A DNA stretch of 64,000 nucleotides from Solirubrobacterales bacterium (lineage in GTDB: Bacteria > Actinomycetota > Thermoleophilia > Solirubrobacterales > Solirubrobacteraceae), in NCBI GenBank assembly GCA_027306855.1, contig DAHUYZ010000002.1, positions 1 to 64,000 of the forward strand. Reading direction: 5' to 3'. The notes under the pieces are model-generated. The model had not been told where the DNA came from. It worked only from the letters and a program-made list of their open reading frames with translations, and did not search any database. A program made the translations under genes and the position numbers. Positions 49,242 through 59,843 of the stretch are shown in pieces. Within the stretch, counting starts at the first letter, position 1, and each line of letters begins with the position of its first letter.

Positions 49242-52200
49242 ATGCATCTGAAGTCGCTGACCTTGAAGGGCTTCAAGTCCTTCCCCGATCGTACTCGGCT
49301 CGACTTCGGGCCGGGTGTGAGCGTCATCGTCGGCCCGAACGGGTCGGGCAAGTCCAACGTGACGGACGCCCTGCTGTGGGCGATGGGCGAGCAGTCGCCG
49401 CTGGCGGTGCGAGGCTCCTCGATGCAGGACGTGATCTTCGGGGGAGGGCGCGGCGTGCAGGCACGCAGCTCGGCCGAGGTCGAGATCGTGCTCGATAACT
49501 CCGACGGTACGGTTGACGTGCCACTCGCGGAGATATCGATCGTGCGCCGGCTCGATCGAGCGGGGGACGGCGAGTACAGGCTCAACGGCGCACGCTGCCG
49601 GCTCGTGGACGTGATCGAGGTGCTCTCGGACACAGGTCTGGGCAAGGAGACCCACTCGGTCATCTCCCAGGGCAGGGTGGAGGCGATCGTGATGTCCAAG
49701 CCGCGCGAGCGGCGCATGCTGATCGAGGAGGCCGCCGGCCTCGGCAAGCACCGCAAGCGCCGGCGCCGAGCTCAGCTGAAGCTCGATCGCACCCAGGAGA
49801 ACCTGGACCGGGCGCTCGACGTGGAGCGCGAGGCGCGCACGCGTCTGCGACCGCTCAAGCGCCAGGCGGAGGCGGCCGAGCTGCACGAACGCCTGCAGCG
49901 CCAGATGCTCGAGGTGCAGCTCGAGCTTGCGCTCGAGGCGGTCAGGGCCGGCTGCGAGCAGCTGCTCGATTCGGAGGCGACCGTGGCTCTCGCGCGCGCC
50001 AAGCGCGAGGAGATAGAGCAGCGTCTGGCGGATGTGGCGGCGCGGCGCTCACAAGCGGAGAGCGCGCTGGCGCAGCGGACCGAGCGCCACGACGCGATCT
50101 CAAAGCGCGCGTATGAGATCCGTTCGGCGAGGGAGCGCCTTGCGCTGCGCGGCGAGCAGGCCGCGACGGTCGCGGACACCGTGCGCACGCGGGCGGGCCG
50201 CATCGAGGTCGAGCTGGCGGCGCTCGAGCAAGTCGCGGCCGAGCACAGCAGCGAGCAGGAGAGCGCGAGCGAAGATCGTGTACGCGAGCTCGAGGATCAG
50301 CTCGGGCAGATCGAGCGTGAGCGTGAGTCGGAGATCGAGCGGGCGCTCGCTGAGCTGCAGTCCGAGCGCTGGCGCGCCGAGCTGCTTGTGGGCGAGCTCG
50401 AGCAGGCGGCGCTAGAGGCACGGCAGGCGCGCGAAAGCGCCGACGAGAAGGCGGAGGCGGCACGAGCGGATCTCCGTGCCGCGCAAGCCGGGGCTCAGCA
50501 GGCTCGTGGGGAGGCTGCTCGCGTGGGCGCTGAGCTCGCGGCTGCCAACCAGTTCTTGCGCATTCACGCTCGCTCCGGCGCCCACTCGTCTCTGAGTGCG
50601 CAGACGCGTCTTTTGAGCGAGGCGCTGCAGGTCGAGGCCGGCTATGAGCTTGCGCTTGCCGCCGCGCTCGGCGGTCGTCTGGATGGTGCGCTGGTAGCCG
50701 ACCTGGATGCCGCGGCCGCTTTGCTCGACAGCTCGGGGCCCGACGGAGCGGTGGCGCTGCTCGCGGGCAACGCGGCTGACGAGGGCGCGGACGGCGCAGA
50801 ATCATCGGCCGGCGCGCAAAGTCCGCGCAAGGATGCTGAACGTCCGCCCGTCGAGGGGGCGCGGCGGCTGCTCGATCTTGTGCGCGGGTCGGGCGCGGTT
50901 ATCGAGGTTGCGCGGCGGATGCTCGAGGATGCTTGGGTCGTAGATCGACTGGAGGACCTGCCGCCGAGCTTCTCGGGGATCGCGAGCACGCCCTCGGGAC
51001 GGGTGCTGTTCGCCGCCTGGGGTGAGGTGCGTCAGGCGACCGAGGGTGGCGCGGAGCGTGTTCTCGCGCGGCGCAACGAGAGAGAGCGACTGCTCGCCGA
51101 GAGTGAGACCTCTGTCCGCGCCGAGCAGGAGGCAAAGGCGGAGGTGGATCGCCGGCTCGAGCATGTTCGCGAGCTCGATGTTGAGCGCGACGGGGCCGAC
51201 GCGACACTGCGTGAGCGCGAACGCATGCTTGCGCAGGCGCGCGAGGAGCGGCGCAACGCCGAGTGGCTGATCGAGCAGCGCCGCGCCGCGCCCGAGCAGG
51301 GACCGCAAGCGGTCCGCCGCGCCGAGCTGCTCGGTGAGCTTGCGGCTGAGCGGCGGGTAGCGGAGCGTGTCAAGGCGCAACGCGAGGAGCGAGAGCGAAG
51401 GATCGCGCGTCTGCGAGCCCAGCACGCGGCCGACATTCAACTGCAGCCACGCGCCGAACGCCTGTCGAGCGCGCTTGCGGACGCCGCGCAGGTGTTGGGC
51501 GGGGTGCTCGGCGAGGTGCAGGAGCAGTTGAGCGCCGATCGGGCGCAGGGCGAGCTCCTCGCTTCGGAGCTTCGCGAGTGCGCGGCGCAGGAGGCGGCGA
51601 TCCAGGGCGAGCTGCGCGCCGAGGGGGAGATCGTGACGGCCGCCGAGGTGGCGGCGCAGCGCCTGCGCGATCAGGCGGCCGAGGCGCAGGAGGAGCTGCG
51701 GGCGGTGTGCGAGCGCCTCGAGCTGCCCGTGCCGATCGCGAGCCCCGACACGACCAATGAAGATGAGAGCGAGACGTCCGATGCCCCGGCGCGGCTCGAC
51801 GAGGAGCAAAAGCAGGCGCTGCAAGGGCGTCTGGAGCGACTGCAGCGCAGGCGTGAGCAGCTTGGCCCGGTCAACCCGCTCGCCAAGGCCGAATATGACG
51901 AGGCCCTCGCTCATGTCGAGGAGCTCGAGACGCGGCGCGCCGATCTGGAGACCGCGTTGCGTGAGCTGCGCGCCGTCATACGCGAGACCGATCGCCAGAT
52001 CCACGACACGTTCCACGCGACCTTTACGGCGGCGGCGAGCAACTTCGAGGAGCTCGTGGGCGACGTCTTTCCCGGTGGCAGCGGACGGTTGCGGCTGGTG
52101 TCCGAAGAGCAGGCGCCCAGTCCGGTGCTCGGCGGGGAGGACGTAGCCGCGGACGGCCAGGCGAATGAGGACGGCGGCGAGGACGATCTCGATGACGAGG

Positions 52201-52598
52201 CGCAGCTCGAGCAGGAGGAGGACACGCTTGGGGTCGAGATCGAGATAACGCCCGCCGGCAAGTCGACCAAGCAGCTCTCCCTGCTCTCAGGGGGGGAGAA
52301 GTCGATGACGGCGCTCGCGTTCCTATTCGCCGTCTTCCTGGCTCGTCCGTGCCCGTTCTACGTGCTCGACGAGGTCGAGGCCGCGCTCGACGATCTCAAC
52401 CTCGACCGTTTCTTGACCTTGCTGCGCCGCTACGCAGACAGGGCGCAGTTCATCGTCATCACCCATCAGAAGCGCACGATGGAGGCCGCGGACTGGCTGT
52501 ATGGGGTGTCGATGGCCGACAACGGGATCTCCAAGGTGCTTTCGCGGCGCCTTCCCCAAGAGCAGTCGACGGCGCCCCAGGTCGCTCCCGTCTCGTGA
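49242..52598 (+). CDS. smc: Chromosome segregation ATPase SMC
   Basis: ATG at 49242; LTLKGFKSFPDRTRLDFGPGVSVIVGPNGSGKSN; LLSGGEKSMTALAFLFA; FYVLDEVEAALDD. Confidence 0.96.
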   Translation: MHLKSLTLKGFKSFPDRTRLDFGPGVSVIVGPNGSGKSNVTDALLWAMGEQSPLAVRGSSMQDVIFGGGRGVQARSSAEVEIVLDNSDGTVDVPLAEISIVRRLDRAGDGEYRLNGARCRLVDVIEVLSDTGLGKETHSVISQGRVEAIVMSKPRERRMLIEEAAGLGKHRKRRRRAQLKLDRTQENLDRALDVEREARTRLRPLKRQAEAAELHERLQRQMLEVQLELALEAVRAGCEQLLDSEATVALARAKREEIEQRLADVAARRSQAESALAQRTERHDAISKRAYEIRSARERLALRGEQAATVADTVRTRAGRIEVELAALEQVAAEHSSEQESASEDRVRELEDQLGQIERERESEIERALAELQSERWRAELLVGELEQAALEARQARESADEKAEAARADLRAAQAGAQQARGEAARVGAELAAANQFLRIHARSGAHSSLSAQTRLLSEALQVEAGYELALAAALGGRLDGALVADLDAAAALLDSSGPDGAVALLAGNAADEGADGAESSAGAQSPRKDAERPPVEGARRLLDLVRGSGAVIEVARRMLEDAWVVDRLEDLPPSFSGIASTPSGRVLFAAWGEVRQATEGGAERVLARRNERERLLAESETSVRAEQEAKAEVDRRLEHVRELDVERDGADATLRERERMLAQAREERRNAEWLIEQRRAAPEQGPQAVRRAELLGELAAERRVAERVKAQREERERRIARLRAQHAADIQLQPRAERLSSALADAAQVLGGVLGEVQEQLSADRAQGELLASELRECAAQEAAIQGELRAEGEIVTAAEVAAQRLRDQAAEAQEELRAVCERLELPVPIASPDTTNEDESETSDAPARLDEEQKQALQGRLERLQRRREQLGPVNPLAKAEYDEALAHVEELETRRADLETALRELRAVIRETDRQIHDTFHATFTAAASNFEELVGDVFPGGSGRLRLVSEEQAPSPVLGGEDVAADGQANEDGGEDDLDDEAQLEQEEDTLGVEIEITPAGKSTKQLSLLSGGEKSMTALAFLFAVFLARPCPFYVLDEVEAALDDLNLDRFLTLLRRYADRAQFIVITHQKRTMEAADWLYGVSMADNGISKVLSRRLPQEQSTAPQVAPVS

Positions 52599-52655
52599 CA
52601 GGCGCGCGAGCGTCGATTGTGACTGGAACTGATGGCGCATCGCTGACGATGGCGC

Positions 52656-53681
52656 GTGACTGACGATGATGGTGGACCGCTGATGGCGCGCGATTGGACA
52701 GACCTGTTCATCACCGGTGGGCCCTCGATCTCCGCGGTGAAGCAGAGCGGTGAGGAGGACGCGACGCGGCGTCGAGGACTGCTGCGGCGCCTGCGCGAAA
52801 ACCTCTCCAAGACACGACAGGCGCTTGGGTCGGAGATCCAGGCGACGATCTTCGAAGGCCTCGACGAGCAATCTTGGGAGCGCCTGGAGGAGGCGCTGAT
52901 CATGGCCGACGTCGGTGTGTCGAGCACCGCGTCTGTGGTCGAGACGCTGGAACGCGAGTCCTCAGGTGGCACGCTGAACGGCGAGGCGCTCACGATACGC
53001 TTGGTCGAGCTGCTCGCCGACGCGGCGCGCTCAGACGACGATCGGATCGACATCCGCGCCAAGCCGACGGTGATTCTCGCGGTCGGGGTCAATGGGACCG
53101 GCAAGACGACGACGATCGGAAAGCTGGCTTGGCATCTGAAGCGCGAGCTGGGCGTCAGCGTGCTGCTCGCGGCGGCCGACACGTTCAGGGCCGCGGCACG
53201 GGAGCAGCTGCAAGGTTGGGCCGAAAGAGCGGGCGCTGAGATCGTGGTCGGGCCCGACGGCGCCGACCCCGGCTCGGTCGCCTTCGAGGCCGTGGCTCGC
53301 ACGCGAGCGCAGGGCATCGATGTCGTGATCGTCGACACGGCCGGGCGGCTTCACACGCAGGACGATTTGATGGCCGAGCTCGCGAAGGTGCGGCGTGTGA
53401 TCGCGCGCCAGCTCGAGGGTGCGCCGCACGAGACGCTGCTCACGATCGATGCGACGACCGGTCAGAACGGGCTGCGTCAAGCGAAGGCGTTCGCGGAGTC
53501 GGTCGGCGTGACCGGGATCGCGCTTACGAAGCTCGACGGCACGGCTCGCGGGGGCATCGCGATCGCGATAGCCCATGAGCTAGGCCTGCCGGTAAAGCTG
53601 ATCGGCATCGGCGAGGCGCTCGAGGATCTGCGCCCGTTCGACCCCGATGACTTTGCAAAGGCACTGATTGCCCCGGAGTGA
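52656..53681 (+). CDS. ftsY: Signal recognition particle receptor FtsY
   Basis: AVGVNGTGKTTTIGKLAW; DTAGRLHTQDDLM; LTKLDGTARGG. Confidence 0.95.
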   Translation: MTDDDGGPLMARDWTDLFITGGPSISAVKQSGEEDATRRRGLLRRLRENLSKTRQALGSEIQATIFEGLDEQSWERLEEALIMADVGVSSTASVVETLERESSGGTLNGEALTIRLVELLADAARSDDDRIDIRAKPTVILAVGVNGTGKTTTIGKLAWHLKRELGVSVLLAAADTFRAAAREQLQGWAERAGAEIVVGPDGADPGSVAFEAVARTRAQGIDVVIVDTAGRLHTQDDLMAELAKVRRVIARQLEGAPHETLLTIDATTGQNGLRQAKAFAESVGVTGIALTKLDGTARGGIAIAIAHELGLPVKLIGIGEALEDLRPFDPDDFAKALIAPE

Positions 53682-53762
53682 GCCCCCGGGCGTGTGCGTA
53701 CATAGCCCGCTCCGTCCGGCACGGACCCCACACGGGCTTCCCGCTGAGCGATAATCGCAGGC

Positions 53763-54194
53763 ATGGACGCCTGGATCCTGTGGCTTGTGGCGGCGTGCGT
53801 GCTCGGCTTGGGTGAGATGCACCAGGGCGGCTTCTATCTCGGACCGTTCGCGCTGGGGGCCGCGTTGGCCGCGGTCGTGAGCGCGCTCGGGGTGGGAGTA
53901 TTGCTGTCGACGGTCGTCTTCTTGCTCGCGTCGGGGATCGTGTTCGCCACGCTGCGGCCGGTAGCGCGCCGTCATCGAAAGACGGCGCCCGCGATCCGTA
54001 CGGGCGCCGCCGCGCTGGTCGGTCGCAAGGCGACGGTGATCGAGCGCATCGCCAACTATGAGGGCGTCGGCTGCGTGAAGATAGACGGCGAGGTCTGGAC
54101 CGCTCGCAGCTTCGACGAGGACGAGGTCATCGACCAGGGGGAGCGGGTCGAAGTGGTCGAGATACGGGGCGCAACCGCCTTGGTCATGCGCTGA
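53763..54194 (+). CDS. NfeD family membrane protein
   Basis: N-terminal TM helices followed by an OB-fold-like segment; next to SPFH gene. Confidence 0.85.
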   Translation: MDAWILWLVAACVLGLGEMHQGGFYLGPFALGAALAAVVSALGVGVLLSTVVFLLASGIVFATLRPVARRHRKTAPAIRTGAAALVGRKATVIERIANYEGVGCVKIDGEVWTARSFDEDEVIDQGERVEVVEIRGATALVMR

Positions 54195-54218
54195 TCGAAT
54201 GGAGAGGAGGGGCTGACA

Positions 54219-55175
54219 ATGGTTGCCCTGATCGTCGTAGCCGTGGTTGTTGTGTTCTTGCTGATCGCGGCTTCGCGCGCGATCCGCATCATTCCCCAAG
54301 CGCGCGCGGGGGTTGTCGAGCGCCTTGGCCGCTACAGCCGTACGCTCGATCCTGGGCTTGCGCTCCTGACGCCGTTCATCGAACGCGTTCGCCCGTTGGT
54401 GGACCTGCGCGAGCAGGTCGTCTCGTTCGACGGCCAGCCGGTGATCACCGAGGACAACCTGGTCGTGCAGATCGACACGGTGCTGTTCTTCCAGGTCACC
54501 GACCCGCGGGCGGCCGACTACGAGATCGTCAACTACATCCAGGCGATCGAGCAGATCACCGCGACGATGCTGCGCAGCGTGATCGGGTCGATGGATCTCG
54601 AGCAGACGCTGACCTCACGCGACAAGATCAACGCCCTGCTGCGCACCGTGCTCGACGAGGCGACGGGCAAGTGGGGGATCAGGATCAATCGCGTGGAGAT
54701 CAAGTCGGTCGACCCGCCGCCGGACATCAGGACCGCGATGGAGAAGCAGATGCGCGCCGAGCGCGACCGCCGCGCCGCGATCCTGACTGCGGAAGGCGAG
54801 AAGCAGGCGCAGATCCTCACAGCCGAGGGCGAGAAGCAAGCGGCGGTGTTGAAGGCCGAAGGGGCCAAGCGGGCGGCCGTGCTGCGCGCCGAGGGCGAAG
54901 CGAAGGCGATCGACACGGTGTTCAGCGCGATCCACGAGGGCAAACCGACGAGAGAGCTGCTCAGCTACGAATACCTGCAAATGCTTCCCCAGCTCGCCGA
55001 AGGCGATGCCAACAAGGTGTTCGTCGTGCCGTCCGAGTTCGCGCAGGCGTTCGGCGGGATCGGAGAGGCGCTGACGCGGGGCGCGGAGGGCTCACACGTG
55101 CGCGGTTGGGGCGACGCCCCCGATGGCGGGCAGGGCGGGGCGCTCGGCGGGGCGCCTGCGGGCGAGGACGAGTAG
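54219..55175 (+). CDS. SPFH/Band 7 (stomatin-like) protein
   Basis: RIIPQARAGVVERLGRYSRTLDPGLALLTPFIERVRPLVDLREQV. Confidence 0.93.
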   Translation: MVALIVVAVVVVFLLIAASRAIRIIPQARAGVVERLGRYSRTLDPGLALLTPFIERVRPLVDLREQVVSFDGQPVITEDNLVVQIDTVLFFQVTDPRAADYEIVNYIQAIEQITATMLRSVIGSMDLEQTLTSRDKINALLRTVLDEATGKWGIRINRVEIKSVDPPPDIRTAMEKQMRAERDRRAAILTAEGEKQAQILTAEGEKQAAVLKAEGAKRAAVLRAEGEAKAIDTVFSAIHEGKPTRELLSYEYLQMLPQLAEGDANKVFVVPSEFAQAFGGIGEALTRGAEGSHVRGWGDAPDGGQGGALGGAPAGEDE

Positions 55176-55179
55176 GCCT

Positions 55180-56514
55180 GTGTTCGACTCGCTCGGGGAG
55201 AGGCTGCAGGCGACGCTGGGCGAGGTCCGCCGGCACGGAACGCTGACCGAGAAGGACATCGACAGCGCGTTGCGAGAGATCCGGCTCGCGCTGCTGGAGG
55301 CCGACGTCAACTTCAAGGTCGCCAAGCAGTTCGCGGTCGAGGTCAAGGAGCGTTGCCAGGGAGCGGAGATAGTTGGCAAGTTGAATCCCGGTCAGCAGGT
55401 CATCAAGATCGTCGCCGACGAGTTGACGGCGCTGATGGGCGGCGACGCTCGCGATCTCCGTTTCTCCTCCAGCCCGCCCACGGTCATCCTGATGGCGGGT
55501 CTTCAGGGCTCGGGCAAGACGACGGCGACCGCCAAGCTCGCCAGGTATCTGCGCGAAGAGCATTCCTGCTCGGTGGCGCTCGCGGCGTGCGACGTCTACA
55601 GGCCTGCCGCCGTCGATCAGCTCGTGAAGGTCGGCCGACAGGCCGGCGCCGAGGTCTATGAGCAGGGGACCGACGGCGACCCTGTGGAGATTGCGCGCTG
55701 GGCTCTGGAGCGCGCCCGCCGCGAGGGCAAGGACGTGCTGATCGTCGATACGAGTGGGCGTTTGCATATCGATGAGGCGCTGATGGATGAGCTCGTGAGG
55801 ATCCGCGACGCGATCGAGCCTCAGGAGATCCTGCTCGTGCTCGACGCTATGACCGGTCAGGACGCGATCAACGTTGCAGAGGAGTTCGCGCGAGCGGTGC
55901 GCTTCGACGGTGTCGTGATGAGCAAGCTCGACGGAGATGCGCGCGGCGGCGCGGCGCTGTCGGTCAGGGCCGTTACGGGCACGCCGATCCTGTTCGTCTC
56001 CACCGGCGAGAAGCTGGAGCAGTTCGAGCGCTTCCATCCGGAGCGGATGGCTCAGCGCATCCTCGGCATGGGCGACGTGATGAGCCTGATCGAGAAGACC
56101 GAGCGTCAGTTCGACGAGGCGCAGGCCGCTGAGCTGGAGCGCAAGCTGCGCCGCAACGAGCTCGGTCTAGACGACTTCCTCGACCAGCTGAAGATGGTCC
56201 GGCGCATGGGTTCATTGACTAGCCTGCTTGGCATGATTCCGGGCTTTGCGGGCGCCCAGTTGAAGGGATTGAAGGTCGACGAGCGCGAGCTCGACCGGAT
56301 CCAGGCGATCATCCTGTCGATGACCCAGCAGGAGCGCAGGCGGCCCGAGCTCATCAATGGCTCACGCCGGCTGCGGATCGCACGGGGCTCGGGAACGAAC
56401 GTGCAGCAGGTCAACCAGCTCGTCAAGCAGTTCGGCCAGATGCGCAAGGTAATGAAGCAGATGGGACGGGGTAAGATGCCGGACGTCGGGGCGCTGATCC
56501 GCCAGGCACGCTAG
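55180..56514 (+). CDS. ffh: Signal recognition particle protein Ffh
   Basis: GTG at 55180; [33 protein letters not shown]; Met-rich M domain. Confidence 0.96.
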   Translation: MFDSLGERLQATLGEVRRHGTLTEKDIDSALREIRLALLEADVNFKVAKQFAVEVKERCQGAEIVGKLNPGQQVIKIVADELTALMGGDARDLRFSSSPPTVILMAGLQGSGKTTATAKLARYLREEHSCSVALAACDVYRPAAVDQLVKVGRQAGAEVYEQGTDGDPVEIARWALERARREGKDVLIVDTSGRLHIDEALMDELVRIRDAIEPQEILLVLDAMTGQDAINVAEEFARAVRFDGVVMSKLDGDARGGAALSVRAVTGTPILFVSTGEKLEQFERFHPERMAQRILGMGDVMSLIEKTERQFDEAQAAELERKLRRNELGLDDFLDQLKMVRRMGSLTSLLGMIPGFAGAQLKGLKVDERELDRIQAIILSMTQQERRRPELINGSRRLRIARGSGTNVQQVNQLVKQFGQMRKVMKQMGRGKMPDVGALIRQAR

Positions 56515-56524
56515 GGTTAGCGTC

Positions 56525-56770
56525 ATGGCAGTCAGGCTCAGGCTCACGCGTGTGGGCGCCAAGAAGAACCCGATATGGCGTGTGGTCGTCGCCGACCAGC
56601 GCTCACCGCGCGACGGTCGCGTGATCGAGACGATCGGCCACTACAACGCGCAGACGAACCCTTCGACGATCTCGATCGACGAGGAGCGAGCCAAGAGCTG
56701 GCTGGCTCGAGGGGCGCAACCGTCCGCCACGGTTCGCAAGCTGTTGCGCATCCAAGGGATCGCCGGATAG
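56525..56770 (+). CDS. rpsP: 30S ribosomal protein S16
   Basis: [32 protein letters not shown]. Confidence 0.96.
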   Translation: MAVRLRLTRVGAKKNPIWRVVVADQRSPRDGRVIETIGHYNAQTNPSTISIDEERAKSWLARGAQPSATVRKLLRIQGIAG

Positions 56771-56820
56771 CGCCCGGGCGTCAGGCGCAAGTCCGTCTCA
56801 GGGCGCCGGGATCGAATGAG

Positions 56821-57063
56821 ATGTCCTCGTTGAAGAGCCTGCTGGAGTACTTAGCTCGCGGTCTCGTCGACACTCCCGAGGAGGTCTCGGTCGAGCAGTT
56901 CGACGAGGATGACGGCACGATCGTGCTCGAGCTGTGCGTCGCCGATGAGGACTACGGCAAGGTGATCGGCAAGGGCGGCCGCACCGCCCAGGCGCTGCGC
57001 ACCGTCATAAAGGCAGCGGCAGCAGGCGAGAAACGCCGCGTCCTCCTCGACATCGTCGATTGA
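56821..57063 (+). CDS. khpA: KH-domain RNA-binding protein
   Basis: VIGKGGRTAQALRTVIKA; located between rpsP and rimM. Confidence 0.93.
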   Translation: MSSLKSLLEYLARGLVDTPEEVSVEQFDEDDGTIVLELCVADEDYGKVIGKGGRTAQALRTVIKAAAAGEKRRVLLDIVD

Positions 57064-57108
57064 CGCCGTCCTCCGACAACGCCTACCCGTGCCGAGAGGC
57101 CCCTCGCG

Positions 57109-57660
57109 GTGACGCCGACGCCTGGTGAGCCGGAGCGTTCGGCGATGACGGCCGGACGCGTTGGTCGCGCCCACGGCCTGGACGGCAGCTTCTACGTGAC
57201 AGGCGCCCGGCCACGCCTGCTCGGCCTCGGGACGCTCGTCGCTGTCGCAGGGCTGGAGCGGGCAATCGTGCGCCGCGCCGGCACCGACGAGCACCCGATC
57301 GTACGCCTAGAAGGGGCCGAGGACCGAGCGGCCGCCGAGTCGCTGCGCGGTCGGGAGCTGACCGTCGCTCGCGAGCACGCCCCTTCGTTGGGCGCCGGGG
57401 AATGGTGGGCTGCGGAGCTGGAGGGATGCGAGGTGACCGACGGCGATCGCCTCGTCGGCGTGGTACGTGCGCTCGTCGAGCTGCCTTCGTGCGAGGCGCT
57501 TGCGATCGACCGTGCCGCTCTACCTGCCGCCGACCGGGATCTCGCCGCTTCGGACGAGCAGGAGCCGCTACTCGTGCCGATGGTTCGAGATGCGATCCGG
57601 TCCGTCGACGTCTGCGCGAAGAGGATCGACGTCGACATGAGCTTTGTCGAAGGAGACTGA
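57109..57660 (+). CDS. rimM: Ribosome maturation factor RimM
   Basis: AGRVGRAHGLDGSFYV; EWWAAELEGCEV; genomic context. Confidence 0.9.
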   Translation: MTPTPGEPERSAMTAGRVGRAHGLDGSFYVTGARPRLLGLGTLVAVAGLERAIVRRAGTDEHPIVRLEGAEDRAAAESLRGRELTVAREHAPSLGAGEWWAAELEGCEVTDGDRLVGVVRALVELPSCEALAIDRAALPAADRDLAASDEQEPLLVPMVRDAIRSVDVCAKRIDVDMSFVEGD

Positions 57661-58340
57661 TGGAGATCGACGTCTTCACCCTCTTCCCCGAGTGGTTCGA
57701 GTGGTTCCAAACGCAGCGCCACGTCCGCAACGCGCTCGACGCCGGCGCTCGGCTGACGTACGTGGACATCCGCGAGCACACGCCCCTGAGTGGCCGCCAG
57801 GTCGACGACACGCCTTTCGGCGGGGGCGCGGGGATGGTGCTGCGGGTAGACGTCATGGATGCGGCGCTCAGTGCGCACTACAGGATGGATGCGGCCGCCG
57901 TGCGCGACACGCGACGCGTGATTGCGCTGACGCCGGCCGGCAGGCCGCTCGACGAGGCTTATGTGCGCGAGCTCTCCGAGCAGCCGGCCCTGACGTTGCT
58001 GTGCGGGCGCTACGAGGGGCTCGACGAGCGCATCGTCGAGCACTTCGCCGGCGAGACGCTGTCGATCGGCCGCTACGTGCTCTCAGGCGGGGAGCTCGCC
58101 GCGATGGTCGTCTGCGATGCGGTCCTGCGCAAGCTGCCCGGCGCTCTCGGTCATGCCGACTCGGCGGCGGAGGAGTCGTTCAGCGATGCGCTGGGAGGCA
58201 TGCCCGAGTATCCGCACTACACGAGACCCGCGGAATACCGCGGCTGGAAGGTCCCCGAGGTGCTTCTGTCAGGGCACCACGATCGCATCAAGCGTTGGCG
58301 CCAGGAGCAGAGCAGGCTGCGCGGCTTGCAAAGGCCCTAG
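57660..58340 (+). CDS. trmD: tRNA (guanine-N1)-methyltransferase
   Basis: ATG at 57660; IDVFTLFPEWF; PFGGGAGMVL; LLCGRYEGLDERI. Confidence 0.96.
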   Translation: MEIDVFTLFPEWFEWFQTQRHVRNALDAGARLTYVDIREHTPLSGRQVDDTPFGGGAGMVLRVDVMDAALSAHYRMDAAAVRDTRRVIALTPAGRPLDEAYVRELSEQPALTLLCGRYEGLDERIVEHFAGETLSIGRYVLSGGELAAMVVCDAVLRKLPGALGHADSAAEESFSDALGGMPEYPHYTRPAEYRGWKVPEVLLSGHHDRIKRWRQEQSRLRGLQRP

Positions 58341-58431
58341 TTAGGCCCTCTGCAAGCGGCGTTCGATACCATTGCGCTACGCGCGCGGACGACAGCGACT
58401 CGCCGTCGGTTCCCGCGCATCTTCTTTTGCC

Positions 58432-59175
58432 ATGAGCAGCGTCATTGAAAGCCTCGAGCGTGCGCAACTGCGCCGCGTCCCAGAGTTCGCGCCCGGCGAT
58501 CGCGTCAGGGTGCACTTCCAGGTGATCGAGGGCACCCGCCGGCGTGTCCAGGTGTTCGAGGGCGTCGTGATCAAGCGCCAGGGCCACGGCGTGCGCGAGA
58601 CATTCGTCGTCCGCAAGCAGTCCTTCGGCGTGGGTGTCGAGCGAACGTTCCCTCTGCACTCGCCCAAGATCGAGCGCATCGAGGTGGCGGCGAGGGGCGA
58701 TGTGCGCCGCGCGAAGCTCTACTACCTGCGCGACCGTGTAGGCAAGCGCGCCAGGGTCCGAGAGCGTCGCTACGCCGGACCGGAGGAAGCGGTCGAGTAC
58801 GGCCTCCTGCACGAAGCGACCGAGGCGACCGACGCGGAGGGGGCGACGGCGGAGGAGACGCTGGCCGAGGTGGAACAGGCCGAAGTGGTCGAGACTGGCG
58901 GCGCCGGCGAGGACACGACTCCCGGCGCGGGTGAGGGCACGGCTGCTGTTGACGAAGATGTGGCTGCTGGCCCGAGCAAAGATACCCCCGGCGCAAGCGA
59001 GGACACGGCGGATGCCGATGCCGCGGACGCGCCGGATGCCGAGCCAGCTTCGCAGGACGTCGCGGCGTCAGAGGAGCAGGCCGAGGGCGCGCCCAGCGAT
59101 GACGCAGCCGCCGCGGCTGAGGCCGATCGGCCTTCCGACGCCGAGGATGCGCCCGCCGACAGCACATCGGCGTGA
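58432..59175 (+). CDS. rplS: 50S ribosomal protein L19 with long acidic C-terminal extension
   Basis: [42 protein letters not shown]; Ala/Asp/Glu-rich tail. Confidence 0.93.
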   Translation: MSSVIESLERAQLRRVPEFAPGDRVRVHFQVIEGTRRRVQVFEGVVIKRQGHGVRETFVVRKQSFGVGVERTFPLHSPKIERIEVAARGDVRRAKLYYLRDRVGKRARVRERRYAGPEEAVEYGLLHEATEATDAEGATAEETLAEVEQAEVVETGGAGEDTTPGAGEGTAAVDEDVAAGPSKDTPGASEDTADADAADAPDAEPASQDVAASEEQAEGAPSDDAAAAAEADRPSDAEDAPADSTSA

Positions 59176-59843
59176 GCGAGAATCCATCTTCGGCAAAGGA
59201 CGTACAGTCCGAGCCAGGCAAGAAGTCCCGCACGAGCTCGATCGTCGAGCTGGTGCTCATCATCGTCGTCGCGATCGGCCTCGCGATCGTCATCCAAGCC
59301 TTCATCGTCAAGCCCTACCGCATACCGAGCGGCTCGATGGAACCGACGCTCGCCGTCGGTCAGCGCGTTCTCGTCGACCGGATAGGCATGCACTTCGGCG
59401 ATCCTCATGTCGGTGAGATCGTGGTGTTCCATCCGCCGAAGAACGCCGAACAGGAGATCTGCGGCCCCTCGCCCCACATGGTCACGCCGGGCCGGACGGC
59501 GTGCGCGGCGCCGGAGCCGATTCAATCGAGCGTGAACTTCATCAAGCGCATCGTCGCCGGTCCGGGCGATGAAATCTCGATCAAGGAAGGGCACGTCTTT
59601 CGCAAGACGCCGGGACAGAAGACCTTCACGCGCGAGTCCGACTCGTATATCCGGCCGTGCGGTGGGGGCTCAGAGTGCAACTTCCCGGTGCCGATCAGGA
59701 TTCCCGCCGGTCACTGGTTCATGATGGGGGACAACCGTGGCGAGTCCGACGACAGCAGGTTCTGGGGACCTGTCCCCACAGGGTGGATCATCGGGGCCGC
59801 ATTCGCCACCTACTGGCCTCCCGACCGCATCGGGATTCTCTGA
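59172..59843 (+). CDS. lepB: Signal peptidase I
   Basis: [36 protein letters not shown]. Confidence 0.95.
   Translation: MSENPSSAKDVQSEPGKKSRTSSIVELVLIIVVAIGLAIVIQAFIVKPYRIPSGSMEPTLAVGQRVLVDRIGMHFGDPHVGEIVVFHPPKNAEQEICGPSPHMVTPGRTACAAPEPIQSSVNFIKRIVAGPGDEISIKEGHVFRKTPGQKTFTRESDSYIRPCGGGSECNFPVPIRIPAGHWFMMGDNRGESDDSRFWGPVPTGWIIGAAFATYWPPDRIGIL

Noticed and set aside
53690-53760. Terminator/regulatory hairpin between ftsY and nfeD
   Set aside because: TCCGT/ACGGA and CGTGTG/CACACG pairings exist but are short and lack a U-tract; not listed as a feature.
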